Notes: generated by a model from the letters alone, not told the origin. Positions 35,901-43,721 are shown, counted from the first letter of the stretch. The stretch: 64,000 nucleotides of DNA from Corbicula japonica (GCA_038501625.1 JAZAYU010000005.1:10751484-10815483), one strand, 5' to 3'. A program made the numbers and translations.

Positions 35901-38697
35901 GCTAGAAAGTTGGAAATTATCACATAACTACCCTAAGACTGACCCAAACGAACTTCTTTTGTGGAAATCTTTGATCCGACCCTGAACAAAGCTAGCAGAG
36001 TATCTCACGCAATACAGGAGTCCGCTACCGATGAAAACCCCAATCAATAATTTGTAAATGTGGAAAATTTTCTACTCAAGCGTTCTTAATAAATACGGTG
36101 GAAATCTTACCTTCGAATGTAACTTGAATTCAAATGACATAAAGCAAATTTTCAACAAAAACATATTCTTGGCAAACATTCTAACACCATGGCGCAAAAT
36201 CTCAGTCTGTTGTAAAAAAAAAAGTAATAAAATAATAGAACAACATGTTTTATGGAATAATTCAGAAATAAAGAACGATCATGATACTTGTTTCACCAAG
36301 AATAGGTATAACAAAGGCATAAAATTTATTGAACAATTATATGATTTTCGTAAAAAAAAGTTCTATACATTCAATGAAGCCAAAATTGTATTCAATCTAG
36401 ATAATAGAGTTTTTTGGGAATATTACAAGATAATAAAAAGTATTCCACCAAATTATGTTAGAACGTTAGACCAAACAATTTTAACGGGTTCAAGAAACAA
36501 ATGACATCCTGGATAAACTAGAGACATCTTAAACACCAAACAAATTATTTTACAATATCTTACTTAGAAATAGAAAAACTGAACCAGTGAAATCTGGAAA
36601 TAAATGGGAAACAATCTTACAAAATAAAAATATTAAGTGGGAACAAGTTTATTCAAACACATTTATATCAAGTATTGATACCATATTCAGAAATTTTCAA
36701 TATAAATACCTAAGAAGGATAATACCCACAAATAAATATCTTTATACATATAATTTATGTACCTCACAATCATGTGACTTTTGCAACAGCCAGGTTGAAA
36801 CAATTGAGCATCTATTTTGGAACTGTCCACATAGCCAACATTTATGGTCACAACTACAGTCACTTTTAAACACAAAAGGGTTATCTATATCCTTTAATTT
36901 GGAGAATATTAGTTTAGGTATTGCGAATAAAACAATTAAAGAACGCAGCATTAACTATATTATAATAGCATGCAAATATTACATCTTCAAAATGAAAATT
37001 AAGAAAAGTATACCAAATTTCGAACACTTTAATTCCTTTTTAGATTCTAGAATAGACATTGAGAAAGAAGAAGCTTTCTTTAAAAACAAACTTGAAAGAC
37101 ACCAAGTAAAATGGTCCTTCTATAAATAAAATATATATCGCCTCTTGTACATTGGAAATGACCAACCAAATTATCCTTTTTTATTTTTAATTATCTTTTT
37201 TTTAATTCTTCCTCATTGAAATACTTGAATTTGACCTTTTTATTTTCCTGAAATAGTGACTTCACACTTAAAACACGTTGCTTGCAATGTCAATTTTCTT
37301 CATATTTATTATGACATTATATTGCTGAAAACAACAACTACTTACACGAATGTTAATTATTATTCGAAAGTATTAATTTGTGTATGTTTAACAATACATA
37401 ATATGTCATGCAAGTGAATGTGAATAAAAGGGGTTACCCGAAAGGGGCCTCAAAAAAAATATTACATCGTGGATAAACTAAAGACATCGAAAACACCAAA
37501 CAAATTATTTTACGATATCTTACTTAGAAATAGAAAAACTGATCCAGTGAAATCTGAAAATAAATGGGAAACAATCTTACAAAATAAAAATATTAAGTGG
37601 GAAAAAGTTTATTCAAACACATTTATATCAAGTATTGATACCATATTAAAAAAAAGCAACATATTCATATCAGGAATCAAAAAACACAGCCTCCCCACGC
37701 AGCGAAAAAGAAGAGAGGAAGAGAGAGAGAGAGAGAGCTCATGTTTTATATGTGTATGTCAATTCAAATAGGACGACACAAACAATTAATAAACAAGAGA
37801 ACCTTTGGGGATACCGCCTTGGAACGGTCAGTGGCAAAACAAATTGCCACTGGGGGTTTAAACCAGGTTCTAGGGTGCACCAACCTCACACTTGCCCCAA
37901 CAGGTTCTCGTATCACAAAACAAGTACAAATTGTCTTGGTGAAATAACTCCAACCCACCCATCAGCTCAACAATGTTGCATGCAAAAGCATACAAACATA
38001 TAAACATAAGAATTTAATAGCATTGCAAAGCCAAAGGGCGGGTACTCAATGATCTTTCCGAGACCAGAGCACCTGGAGTAAAATCAGCAAGAACACGATG
38101 ACAGGGATAAAAGAAACAAATCGAGCTTTTAGGTTCTTTTAAGAAAAGATTTCCCCATAAACTTTCATAAACTCTTATTAAGAAATTTTCAATATAAATA
38201 CCTAAGAAGGATAATACCCACAAATAAATATCTTTATACATATAATTTATGTACCTCACAATCATGTGACTTTTGCAACAGCCAGGTTTTCGTCATATTT
38301 ATTTTGACATTATATTGTTGAAAACAACAACTACTTACACGAATGTTAATTATTATTCGAAAGTATTAATTTGTGTATGTTTAACAATACATAATATGTC
38401 ATGCAAGTGAATGTGAATAAAAGGGGTTACCCGAAAGTGGCCTCAAAAAAAAGTTCTAATTTTAAAATTCCAGGTTGCCGACACCTCGGCACTTTCAATG
38501 CTTTGATATAATATTTTGTCCAATTAACTTAACTTTAGTGATAGTATTTTTTTATTTAGGATTACGACGCAGACGATTTGTTAGACTGTCAGAAGATCCT
38601 TCTAGAAAAGTGTGATCTGAATCAAGACGGGAAGATCAACAAAGAGGAGTTAACCATGGTTCTCACTTCCTGTAACAAATCACCATACGGGGATTAA
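5933..38697 (+). CDS. Hexa-EF-hand calcium-binding protein (calbindin-32/secretagogin-like), C-terminal five exons
   Basis: A calcium buffer/sensor of the cytosol, seen as five coding exons: 5,933-5,988, 6,594-6,639, 32,301-32,357, 34,123-34,194 and 38,560-38,697 (stop TAA 38,695-38,697). All have AG acceptors, and the four non-terminal exons have GT donors; the joined frame is open for 122 codons. Three canonical EF loops are visible: DRNRDGKLQLSE (exon 1), DVDRNGYIENEE (split between exons 3 and 4) and DLNQDGKINKEE (last exon). LLPVKENFL after the first loop is a hallmark of calbindin/calretinin; GFLKDLMELVED followed by an ILLEKCDLN-type helix resembles secretagogin, and invertebrate calbindin-32 combines both. 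Family members are about 260-310 residues, so roughly the N-terminal half (EF1-3) is encoded upstream, outside the window or in unrecognised exons. The second visible intron is 25.7 kb and carries the foldback element; the last intron carries a LINE. AATAAA lies at 38,940-38,945. The family is well supported; the exact orthologue is not. Confidence 0.88.
7720..7950. repeat. Dispersed repeat shared with 25,690-25,905
   Basis: Matching blocks in the same order include CAGAATTTCTGT, TCATTTTCCGCACAATTTGT and CGAAATCTCTTGAT. Divergence is appreciable, so this is an old duplication. A shorter related piece occurs near 29,570-29,630. Confidence 0.65.
8108..8247. mobile_element. Palindromic MITE (AAGGTTATAA family), diverged copy
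   Basis: The two halves are inverted copies: AAACTGAGCATGGAAACCAG on the left and CTGGTTTACAATCTCAGTTT on the right, meeting at GGCGACCAGTCGCC. Each half carries a CCAAT-type motif (CAGCCAATCAGAT on the right). It has no coding capacity. Family members occur also at 32,147, 33,748, 34,233 (half), 34,709, 38,750 (fragment), 42,141, 62,394 and 62,883. Confidence 0.85.
9007..9231 (+). pseudogene. Tc1/mariner-like transposase, C-terminal remnant
   Basis: Two overlapping reading frames resemble the end of a Tc1-type DDE transposase. One gives NVRPHRPP, the equivalent of the DNARPH block around the second catalytic aspartate, with that residue not preserved here. The other gives FLNKTEHVKLVM and then HEWNLIPQLIFRRLLNSV and a short basic stretch ending GEFTQY, the usual C-terminal block. 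The change of frame and the missing central segment show it is dead. The foldback element is inserted exactly where the C-terminus ends; probable Tc1 3' sequence resumes at 21,912. Assignment rests on motif resemblance only. Confidence 0.65.
9224..9231. other. Target-site duplication, left copy (AGTATAAG)
   Basis: AGTATAAG directly precedes the left end of the foldback element (one base, A9232, intervenes) and is repeated exactly at 21,904-21,911 directly after its right end. Eight bases suits hAT- or P-type transposases; MULE and some foldback elements make nine. Confidence 0.8.
9280..12857. repeat. 65-bp satellite array, left arm part 1 (about 55 copies)
   Basis: The monomer is 65 bp (for example starts at 9,361, 9,426 and 9,491). 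It holds two inverted repeats: GGGTATTCGCT/AGCGAATACCC around a 10-nt loop, and CACTG/CAGTG or CACAG/CTGTG around CCAG. Two loop variants alternate irregularly: CTTTACACAAACAG or CTTTACACACACAG versus TTCTACACTGACAG. Length is very regular, with almost no indels over 3.5 kb. Long open frames across the array arise because 65-bp units are stop-poor in some phases; they are not genes. Confidence 0.95.
12858..13224. repeat. TCCGGA-bearing spacer, copy 1
   Basis: A ~370-bp non-satellite segment is embedded in the array. It starts with GGAAGTGGTCCGGAATAAAC and ends with a related block GGAAGTGATCCGGAATAGAC, each followed by GTGATCCGGAACT, so a ~51-bp direct repeat bounds an AT-rich middle. A near-identical copy is at 14,656 and an inverted copy at 19,075. 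Confidence 0.9.
13225..14655. repeat. 65-bp satellite array, left arm part 2 (about 22 copies)
   Basis: Same monomer and orientation as part 1. The first few units are the most degenerate of the array (altered spacing, extra AAA near 13,468). Units near 14,480-14,655 match those near 12,690-12,857 almost base for base. Confidence 0.93.
14656..15024. repeat. TCCGGA-bearing spacer, copy 2
   Basis: Nearly identical to copy 1 and offset from it by about 1,798 bp. Together with matching satellite on both sides this shows a ~1.8-kb higher-order tandem duplication (about 12.7-14.5 kb and onward) inside the arm. Confidence 0.9.
15025..15590. repeat. 65-bp satellite array, left arm part 3 (about 9 copies)
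   Basis: Direct continuation in the same orientation. The last unit runs into GATGTGTGAAGTTAGC at about 15,595, a near copy of the element's outer end, so the arm is bounded on both sides by related sequence. Confidence 0.9.
15600..15705. repeat. GC-rich GCGGCCT(A/G) minisatellite
   Basis: Irregular short units such as GCGGCCTA, GCGGCCTGGCGG and GGCGTGAAG make an isolated GC- and CpG-rich island in otherwise AT-rich DNA. A second, shorter cluster lies at 15,985-16,030. It marks the junction between the left arm and the core. Confidence 0.8.
15706..18536. repeat. Core with five copies of a ~350-bp repeat
   Basis: CGCAATTACGGAGGC occurs at 16,280, 17,165, 17,517, 17,869 and about 18,217. The last four are spaced 348-352 bp, a regular tandem array. 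Each unit carries CAGTCTTCTAA-type, TACATGGTTGGAAC, AAACCGAGACCA and ATAATTTTxAGAT blocks. In some copies the CCGAGACC block is followed by a B-box-like GGATTCGAGCCC or GGTTTCGATCCCC, so a tRNA-related origin is possible but weak. The first two copies are separated by the hairpin at 16,991-17,157. No transposase is seen. Confidence 0.85.
16991..17157. repeat. Near-perfect hairpin, 77-bp arms
   Basis: Positions 16,991-17,067 and 17,081-17,157 are inverted copies with about two mismatches, separated by a 13-nt loop around CAGCTGCGCT. The arms start AACAAATAAAACATGGCATT. The high identity implies recent origin or ongoing correction. Its place among the core repeats suggests a foldback MITE inserted in the core, or a duplicated inverted piece of it. 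Confidence 0.92.
18537..19074. repeat. 65-bp satellite array, right arm part 1 (inverted, about 8 copies)
   Basis: The monomers are the reverse complement of those in the left arm (CGAATACCCAACTCACTG). They are degenerate, with several deletions of part of the loop. Confidence 0.9.
19075..19452. repeat. TCCGGA-bearing spacer, inverted copy
   Basis: Reverse complement of the spacers at 12,858 and 14,656 (GGATCACCCCAACATGG, GATCACTTCCGGTTATCGCC and the second TCCGGATC block near 19,412). It is more diverged from those two than they are from each other. Confidence 0.9.
19453..21850. repeat. 65-bp satellite array, right arm part 2 (inverted, about 37 copies)
   Basis: Same monomer, inverted. It ends at the terminal sequence TTTCAGCTGGATATTGAAT that mirrors the left end of the element. 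Open frames of up to 173 codons run through this array on both strands; they are translations of the monomer and not proteins. Confidence 0.95.
21904..21911. other. Target-site duplication, right copy (AGTATAAG)
   Basis: Exact partner of 9,224-9,231, directly after the right end of the foldback element. Confidence 0.8.
21912..22134 (+). mobile_element. Probable Tc1-like 3' end
   Basis: If the foldback element is removed, this sequence directly follows the transposase C-terminus at 9,231. It ends with GCAGAACTTTTTTTGCCGAG followed by TATA, which resembles the terminal repeat of Tc1-like elements with a TA target. No matching 5' terminal repeat was found upstream, so the copy is truncated or scrambled. 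Confidence 0.4.
22135..23700. other. Intron sequence, no gene seen
   Basis: No exon is supported. Part of this block (about 22,790-22,945) has a diverged relative at about 26,800-26,980, with shared blocks such as TTCAATCGAT and TTGACAGATGT. The dispersed repeat at 23,404-23,540 is listed separately. Confidence 0.5.
23404..23540. repeat. Dispersed repeat, copy 2
   Basis: Diverged copy of 2,694-2,830: GGGCTAGTCGGCGTGGAC, ACCGAGCCTGCA and GTGGCTTTCAAAGTTCC in the same order. Confidence 0.6.
23728..24592. mobile_element. Dispersed element with ~164-bp tandem repeats
   Basis: GTTATGGGT recurs at 23,905, 24,069, 24,233 and 24,398, marking about 3.6 tandem units of ~164 bp that share TTTGATGGTGAATATAT, AAGTTTCAAG and CTCAAGTAGTTT. 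The left edge has CTCGACTATTCGAAT and the right edge TATTCTTCGAATAGTCGAG, an inverted pair, next to a GACGCCGACGCCG run at 24,516-24,545. A short related fragment lies near 43,088-43,125. It is probably a non-autonomous element whose internal part expanded. Confidence 0.7.
24600..30180. other. Intron sequence with old internal duplications
   Basis: No exon is supported. Blocks near 24,700-24,860, 25,150-25,430 and 25,690-25,905 have diverged counterparts near 27,330-27,470, 27,870-28,170 and 7,720-7,950. For example AAATTCGTGTCTCTTAAAA-type and CTGGAAAAG(A/C)(G/T)TT(C)TGAAATG blocks recur. The pattern looks like an old segmental duplication broken by later change. Confidence 0.5.
30209..31315. 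repeat. Nested inverted repeats (palindrome within palindrome)
   Basis: Outer arms of about 200 bp (30,209-30,410 and 31,114-31,315) are inverted copies; they begin AAGGTATCGCAAACATTGCA and end with its near complement. Between them lies a second hairpin with ~141-bp arms (30,407-30,547 and 30,577-30,718) around a 29-nt loop that repeats CTACTTTCACTTT. The remaining ~390 bp to the right outer arm is unique and holds another TCTACTTTCACTTT at about 30,978. No coding capacity. Confidence 0.85.
31316..32146. other. Intron sequence, no gene seen
   Basis: An open frame of 110 codons at 31,669-32,001 has no family resemblance, and its beginning partly repeats the region near 31,440-31,560 (GGCAGCTGTATATAATATGC versus GGCAACTACGTGTAATGTG). 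I treat it as a chance frame. Confidence 0.5.
32147..32280. mobile_element. Palindromic MITE directly upstream of an EF-hand exon
   Basis: Member of the AAGGTTATAA family: AAGGTTATAAAGCTGAG on the left, CTCAGTTTTATAACC on the right, centre GGCG-like GCGACTGGTCGC. Its right edge is only 20 nt before the exon that begins at 32,301, so the polypyrimidine tract of that acceptor lies just outside the hairpin and a branch point probably lies inside it. Confidence 0.9.
32358..33747. other. Intron sequence, no gene seen
   Basis: First part of the intron after exon 32,301-32,357. I see no exon, no ordered repeat and no RNA gene. Confidence 0.45.
33748..33889. mobile_element. Palindromic MITE (AAGGTTATAA family), well preserved
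   Basis: Starts CCCAAGGTTATAAAGCTG and ends TTTTATAACCTTGGG, with centre GGCGACCAGTCGCC. The arms match with few differences along their length, so this is one of the youngest copies in the window. Confidence 0.9.
34233..34309. mobile_element. Half copy of the palindromic MITE
   Basis: Only the left half is present, from CCCAAGGTTATAAAGCTG to GGCGACTGGTC, ending at the centre of the palindrome. It starts 38 nt after the donor of the exon ending at 34,194. Confidence 0.85.
34709..34857. mobile_element. Diverged palindromic MITE
   Basis: Related arms: ATCTCAAGCATCTAATTG on the left and CAGCCAATCAGAGGCGTGAG on the right. The centre is replaced by a longer sequence with GTCTCCAGGCTCCAGGCTC. Confidence 0.7.
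34956..35050. repeat. ~90-bp direct repeat, left copy, flanking a LINE
   Basis: AGTTCTAATTTTTAAAATCC to AACTTTAGTGAT is repeated at 38,451-38,542 with only a few differences. It contains CAGGTTGCCGACACCTCGGC. It most simply reads as an unusually long target-site duplication of the LINE between the copies. Confidence 0.8.
36058..37129 (+). pseudogene. LINE ORF2 C-terminal region with zf-RVT, frame broken
   Basis: Two open frames, 36,058-36,504 and 36,587-37,129, are in different phases and are separated by a short out-of-frame segment. The second contains CDFCNSQVETIEHLFWNC (C-x2-C-x8-H-x4-C), the zinc-binding zf-RVT motif at the end of many LINE reverse transcriptases, followed by a Leu/Ile/Lys-rich tail. 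The frames are Asn/Lys/Ile-rich, fitting an AT-rich host. With no complete catalytic domain the copy cannot be active. Confidence 0.82.
37655..38180. repeat. Insert inside the second LINE fragment, shared with 52,190-52,400
   Basis: The insert interrupts the repeated LINE segment. Its right part (about 37,935-38,170) resembles 52,190-52,400: ACTCCAACxCACCCA, GCATTGCAAAG and a GAGCACxTGGAGTxAAA block in the same order. The left end has a GAGAGAGA run at 37,720-37,738. Class unknown. Confidence 0.6.
38451..38542. repeat. ~90-bp direct repeat, right copy
   Basis: Partner of 34,956-35,050. It starts directly after the LINE A-run and ends 17 nt before the last exon of the EF-hand gene, so it includes the likely branch-point region. 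Confidence 0.8.
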
Positions 38698-38939
38698 TGG
38701 AAGGAACACCTGTTTCAGATATTTAACTTATTCAAAAGTTCTGACGTCAAGGCCCAATATCATAAAACTAAGATTGGAGATCAGTCTCCGGTTTTATTTT
38801 TATGATTTGGACCCAGTTCCACGTCGTGAGAAAAAAAGCCCCGTATTTCTGATTCGTGTTAATAGAATTGGCCTATTTATTTTATTTAAGTGATTGAAAT
38901 TATTGTTTGTACCATTGAAATTGTTTGTAATTTTATTTC

Positions 38940-38945
38940 AATAAA
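38940..38945 (+). terminator. Polyadenylation signal AATAAA of the EF-hand gene
   Basis: The canonical hexamer lies 243 nt after the stop codon at 38,697, inside an AT-rich tail. It is the first plus-strand AATAAA I see downstream. Confidence 0.6.
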
Positions 38946-40850
38946 ACATTAATTATGCATCACTAAATGATTTATCCAGGAAGTGAATTAATTTACTAAA
39001 CATAATTTTAACCATTAAGACGGTTTCCCCGCGCCTTGAAAATGCTGAACACTATTCTATACTTTAAGGTTGTCGCGGATATTTCTCATGCTAAATATCA
39101 TTAAAAAATCTACTTACTTCAACGGCGGATTCCTTGTTTCGCCATTTTGCTTTCAAAGTTCCTTTTGGTTTTGTTAATCTGTACAACAAAGTGCATTTTG
39201 GCCCAACTCTAAAAATAGAAAGGTATAAACCACTGTAACATTTTGGCAATAAATATTGAACATTGAATATTAATATCAGGTTATTTTATGCTCTTTTATA
39301 GAATATTGAAATTCTATAGGACAAAATACAGTTTCAATAACTTTTTCACTTTAACATTTTCACAAATGTTTAGTTTACTCTCTTTGTACTTTTATTAGGG
39401 TACAGAGAAAACACAAAATTGATAACTAAGATTTCGAACCAAAAACGTATTTGTGCTTATTTATGAGCAAGGTTTGGCTTTTATTACTAAAACGAAAACA
39501 TATGGTTCGAGTCCAGAATTTTCTTTAACATTTTGTTTGTTGTTGTTATGTACACGTTTATGTTTTTGTTAAAGAATTTTTAAATATTTTTTTCATGATT
39601 TTCTGATGTTAGGACTTGGCACTAAACCCGTTACGATGTTTTAAAGAGGCAGTTTTATGGCTCAACAGAGCTTTTGAAAATAAAAAAAAACAATTCAAGG
39701 TATATTCGTTGTATAAAGTACCATTTTAATAATTTGGGGATGATCGCTGTACATTTTAATTGCTGTATGATTGTTTGTATTAAACAAGTCTTGTGACGAA
39801 TGTATCTTAAAAGGCTTTTGTAATTTTGCAGGAAAGGATTTGGTTGTTAATATAAGGTGTTATTTTGTTGTTTTGATCTTTTTATATAATGTATACTTTG
39901 TCATAATTTTGACAAGAATACACGTTGTTACATTATACGCAATGGACTGTACAGATGCTTAGTAAGGTTTAATGTGCTAAAGTAGTCCTAGTTGCGCCAC
40001 TATAACTACCCTACCGTATAATACAATGACACTTAAACATGTAAAAAGCTTTCCCAACAAAATTCAGTCGATTTAAGAGATTCTCTTTAAATTGAAGCAT
40101 TTGTTTGTAAAATTGAAAAATAAGTGAGACGTCTCGTGAATGTTTGAAATGAGAATTCCATTTGACTATCAAATTCATATAGACACGGGTATCTGTTGTA
40201 AACAGGGCCCGTGCTAAACGCGACATGGTATATTCCCATTAGCCAACCATATCCGAAAAGAAAACATATACGGAATAACTTAAATAAAAAAAACCAACGC
40301 GTATATAACTGGGCTTTAAAAGCATCGAATTCTTGTATTATCGAACCGGCGGTTTTGCAAGCATAAGATTGATATTTCTGTAATTTTTAAGTAAGCACAA
40401 ACCGAAAACAGTGCCCCCAGTTTAGTAATTAATTCTCTATTCCCATTCAGGTATCATACGGGCACTGAACCTGTTTTGGCTCCAGCTTAAATTTAATGAA
40501 ATTTATATTTCTTTTTCTATTTGAAAAAAACAAACACTAGGTAAATGCAATACGCGAATCCATACAGCAGCAATGAAAGGGTAAATATTATTGAGAACAA
40601 GTAATATTACCATATTTTGATTTTCGATTTAATTTCTAAGTAAATATATTTCCACTCGATTTGTCAAAGATAAACCAATGAGTACATCGATCTTATGTGT
40701 GGGCTGTACGTTAAGTTCCTATCCTATTTTCATAGCCTGTTTGTAGTCGGTGGCACTTTCGTCATCTTGTATATACATGTAATTATTAAATAAAAGTCAG
40801 CATTATCTAGGCATACAGAATGTACATACTAACGTAGTAAGTCGATTAGT
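38946..40850. other. Intergenic spacer between convergent genes, no gene seen
   Basis: No exon, RNA gene or ordered repeat is visible. Short open frames near 39,771 and 40,011 lack family resemblance. The EF-hand gene ends on the left and PDCD6 ends near 44.4 kb on the right. Confidence 0.5.
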
Positions 40851-40852
40851 TT

Positions 40853-41098
40853 TTAACCCTTTACTCCATATATACAGGTTTTTTGCGCGAGCGACCAGTA
40901 TAGATCCAGATAAGTCGGCAAATCTGTGCCGTCTGATCTTCTTATACACTATTAGCTTCTTGGTCAGAAATAACCTAATGAATCTAAAAGCGAACATTGT
41001 AGATCCTGATCAGACGGCACGGATATGCAGGCTGATAACGATATACACTGGTCGCATTCGCGCCTGATAAACCCTGTATTTATGAAGTAATGGGTAAA
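40853..41098. mobile_element. GATCC-motif MITE, copy 1
   Basis: The ends are inverted copies: TTAACCCTTTACTCCATATA at the left and a degraded ATGAAGTAATGGGTAAAG at the right. Internally, TAGATCCAGAT and TAGATCCTGATCAGACGGCA are inverted, diverged versions of each other around a centre GGTCAGAAATAACCTAATGA. There is no ORF. This family recurs through the rest of the window. Confidence 0.8.
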
Positions 41099-41204
41099 GA
41101 AGTGCTTTATAGTCTTGCATCGGCATTCATCACATTGGCACGCTGAAAATATTTATAAAATGCATAACTTAGGTTTAGCGTTGATATTATCAGTTAGGCT
41201 GTAG

Positions 41205-41450
41205 CGTTAATGATATCCATTCGGCGTTTATGGTACCGTGGTATTTTACAGACTTTTAGCGCAAATCTTATCCATTCGGCGTCATAACGTTTATGGTATC
41301 TTGGTATTTACCAGGTTTTAATGTTAATCTTATGAATCCAGCGACATAACGTTTATGGTACATCGGTATTTACCAGGCTTTAACGTTAATCATCCAATCG
41401 GCGACATAACGAATAAATTTATCCGGAGACATGACGTTTATGGTTCCTAA
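41205..41450. repeat. ~60-bp tandem repeat, about 4 degenerate units
   Basis: CGGCGTxATAACGTTTATGG or a variant recurs at about 41,222, 41,278, 41,339 and 41,399, with TTGGTATTTACCAGG and GTTAATCTTAT blocks between. Confidence 0.75.
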
Positions 41451-41806
41451 GTATTTTTTTATTTATCAAATACTTGCTTAATTCTTTTACAACTTTTGGG
41501 CAGTTGGTTTATGTAAAATAGTATCTAGCTTAAAAATATAATGCAAAGTTATAGAGGTTATGAATTTTGTAAATAAGAAAGATGGCACACGTACGTTTCG
41601 TAATGCCAGTTTAAGGTTGTTGCGGTTTTCCTCAAATGAACTTCAGCATCCCTGTTTTTAAAGATTCAAATTTAAACAAAATTATTTGATGAAACTGAAA
41701 TGTAATGTATACAAAAGTATAATTCGTGCTTTAAGTGTTTTATATTTAATTGTCTTGTTCAAGCCAAAAATATTTCGTGTCCTATTTTTTTTGTTTTGTA
41801 TTACTT

Positions 41807-42003
41807 TGGTATCATTTTATTTCGCACGGGTTTAATTTTCGCGTACTTCGCAATATGGTTATTGTGAGAATTTATACCCCAACGAAACTTTGTAACAGAA
41901 CATTTTAACAGAATTATACGATTGCGCGAATTCAAATCCGCGCAAAAATGTCATTCTCGGTTTTTTGCGCGAAATTTTGTCCCCGCGAAATTAATGATAC
42001 CAC
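41807..42003. mobile_element. TGGTATCATT MITE, copy 1
   Basis: Ends TGGTATCATTTTATTTCG and CGAAATTAATGATACCA are inverted copies. The inside is rich in GCGCGAA and CGCGAAAT motifs in both directions. A second copy is at 58,174-58,380. Confidence 0.8.
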
Positions 42004-42140
42004 ATTAATGCAGATAGTCTGCGTTAATCTTAGCGAATGTCTCAAATATAATTATACAAGAACTGTTCATTCAGATTGAAACCCACGAACAAGTTACGTC
42101 TATTATTTCATCACACAAAAACTGAATGTAACAGCCTGTG

Positions 42141-42236
42141 CCCCAAGTACACAGAAATGTCAAGCATCTGATTGGCTTTTGCCAAATGCTTGATATTCGA
42201 GACTGGTATCCAATCTTAATTTTATGATCTTGGGAC
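42141..42236. mobile_element. Short palindromic MITE (AAGGTTATAA family, deleted centre)
   Basis: The arms TCAAGCATCTGATTGGC and GCCAAATGCTTGATATTC meet with most of the usual centre missing. The ends are CCCAAG and CTTGGG. Confidence 0.7.
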
Positions 42237-42724
42237 CATGAGCTACATTGAAGTCTTAATAACATGCAATTATCGCACATGAATTTCATGAGTATATACT
42301 TTTATTTGTAAGAATGTGAACATGAACGTTTTTATTGCTTCGCAATGTTAGTTGTTAATTGTTTGGTACATTGTTTAACATAATTATAGTTAAGTCTAAG
42401 ATACTGAAATCAGAGACATTTCAAGTTACAGTATTTTCTAGCATATGCAAATAGACAGATAACACTATAGCAGTTTGTATCTTTAAACAATTTGGTGTCA
42501 GAAATTGTAAGAACCAGTTATTGTATTGCAGAATAAATACTAGACAAACTTTTTATGTACATTTGTGGTTTTTACCCATTCCTACGATGATGAACGACAA
42601 TAACCAGTGATTAATACAGTGTCCTCCAAAAGTTCTTGAACAAACAGTGCCCTCCAAAAGTTCTTGAACAAAGGCCCTAATTTGATTAAAACTTAAGCTA
42701 GATTTATGGTTCTTTGCCTACACA

Positions 42725-42814
42725 GAGCATCGAGGGTTCAATGCAAGACTATTGTAACTCCTTCTTTATTGCAATGTAGTTACAATAGTCTTGCACTGAA
42801 CCCACGGCATGCTC
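42725..42814. repeat. Hairpin, same family as 441-508
   Basis: Arms CAATGCAAGACTATTGTAACT and AGTTACAATAGTCTTGCA pair almost perfectly around CCTTCTTTATTGCAATGT. The outer GAGCAT/ATGCTC also pairs. Better preserved than the copy at 441-508. Confidence 0.85.
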
Positions 42815-43578
42815 TACATGGACTATGATGGAGAACAAGTGTACAAAGTTTGAAATCTGTAAAGCTGTATAAGAAGTATGAAAGTTATGTGTTTATGCAA
42901 AGGCTTGCTCACAAACTTTAACCTTAGATATTAAGTTGAAAAGGATCATCATTTTATCAAAACACAAGTTAGAGGTATGGTGTACCATTTGTAAAATGTA
43001 GCTATATGACTAAGTTAAACATATTGACATTGCAAGCACACTTTAACCAAAGCGGCTCAAACACTGACGAAAAAGTGAGTAGAATAATAGCTCGACAGAT
43101 TCTGTTCTTCAAATAGTCAAGCTAATTATTAAATTTAATCAAATTATATATTTTCTATAAATATTTTATATAAGTGAATTGAGGGCATTTCATGAATTTA
43201 TGGTAACATAGATTTACACATTTTTTACCAAAAAAAAAAGGATTTCTTCTGAAAACCAAAGTTCCTTAATATCAGTTCAGATGTCATATCAGTCTGAATT
43301 TCTTGCAGTCTGATGCAGAATTCTTGTCAAATATTGAAAACCATAATTCTTGTGCGTTTACAAACTCGAACCTTTTAACAACAGAGAAACAGTTTATATG
43401 AGACAAATCTCTAGTGTTAAGAGTTATACTGAAAGCACAACAACATAAATAAGAAATAGAAAGAACTTTTATTATAAAGCACAACAGTGTAAATAAGAAA
43501 CTGGATGAAATTTTATATATAAGACACTAAAATGCAGAGTAATAAGTAAATAACACTTAATATGCAATAAAATTCATG

Positions 43579-43721
43579 TTAACTCTACTCCATGGATATG
43601 ACTATTTTCTCAAGGGAACCAGTTAAGATCTAGATCAGCCTGAACATCCACACAGACTGATCTGGATCTACACTGTCCTCAGATGGGTTATCAACCATAT
43701 CCCATGGAGTAAAAAGTTAAA
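43579..43721. mobile_element. GATCC-motif MITE, copy 2 (short form)
   Basis: Inverted ends around CTCCATGG and CCATGGAG, with TAGATCAGCC and CTGATCTGGATCTACACTG inside. About half the central part is missing. A 5' fragment of a further copy follows at 43,727-43,800. Confidence 0.75.

Larger units (their letters stand above)
35051..38450 (+). mobile_element. Decayed non-LTR retrotransposon (LINE), L1-like, rearranged
   Basis: Fragments of a LINE ORF2 lie in order on the plus strand. At 35,089-35,184 the frame reads EIKQTLFADDATFVNN, holding the reverse-transcriptase catalytic FADD (35,117-35,128). C-terminal parts follow at 36,058-37,129. The 3' end at about 37,430-37,455 reads GGGGTTACCCGAAAGGGGCC followed by an A-run. 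A second, partial copy of the C-terminal region follows: 37,469-37,650 repeats about 36,510-36,690, then an unrelated ~530-bp insert, then 38,180-38,287 repeats about 36,690-36,795, and 38,290-38,450 repeats the 3' end and its A-run. The 5' part is missing. It sits in the last intron of the EF-hand gene and ends 109 nt before the last exon. Confidence 0.8.
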
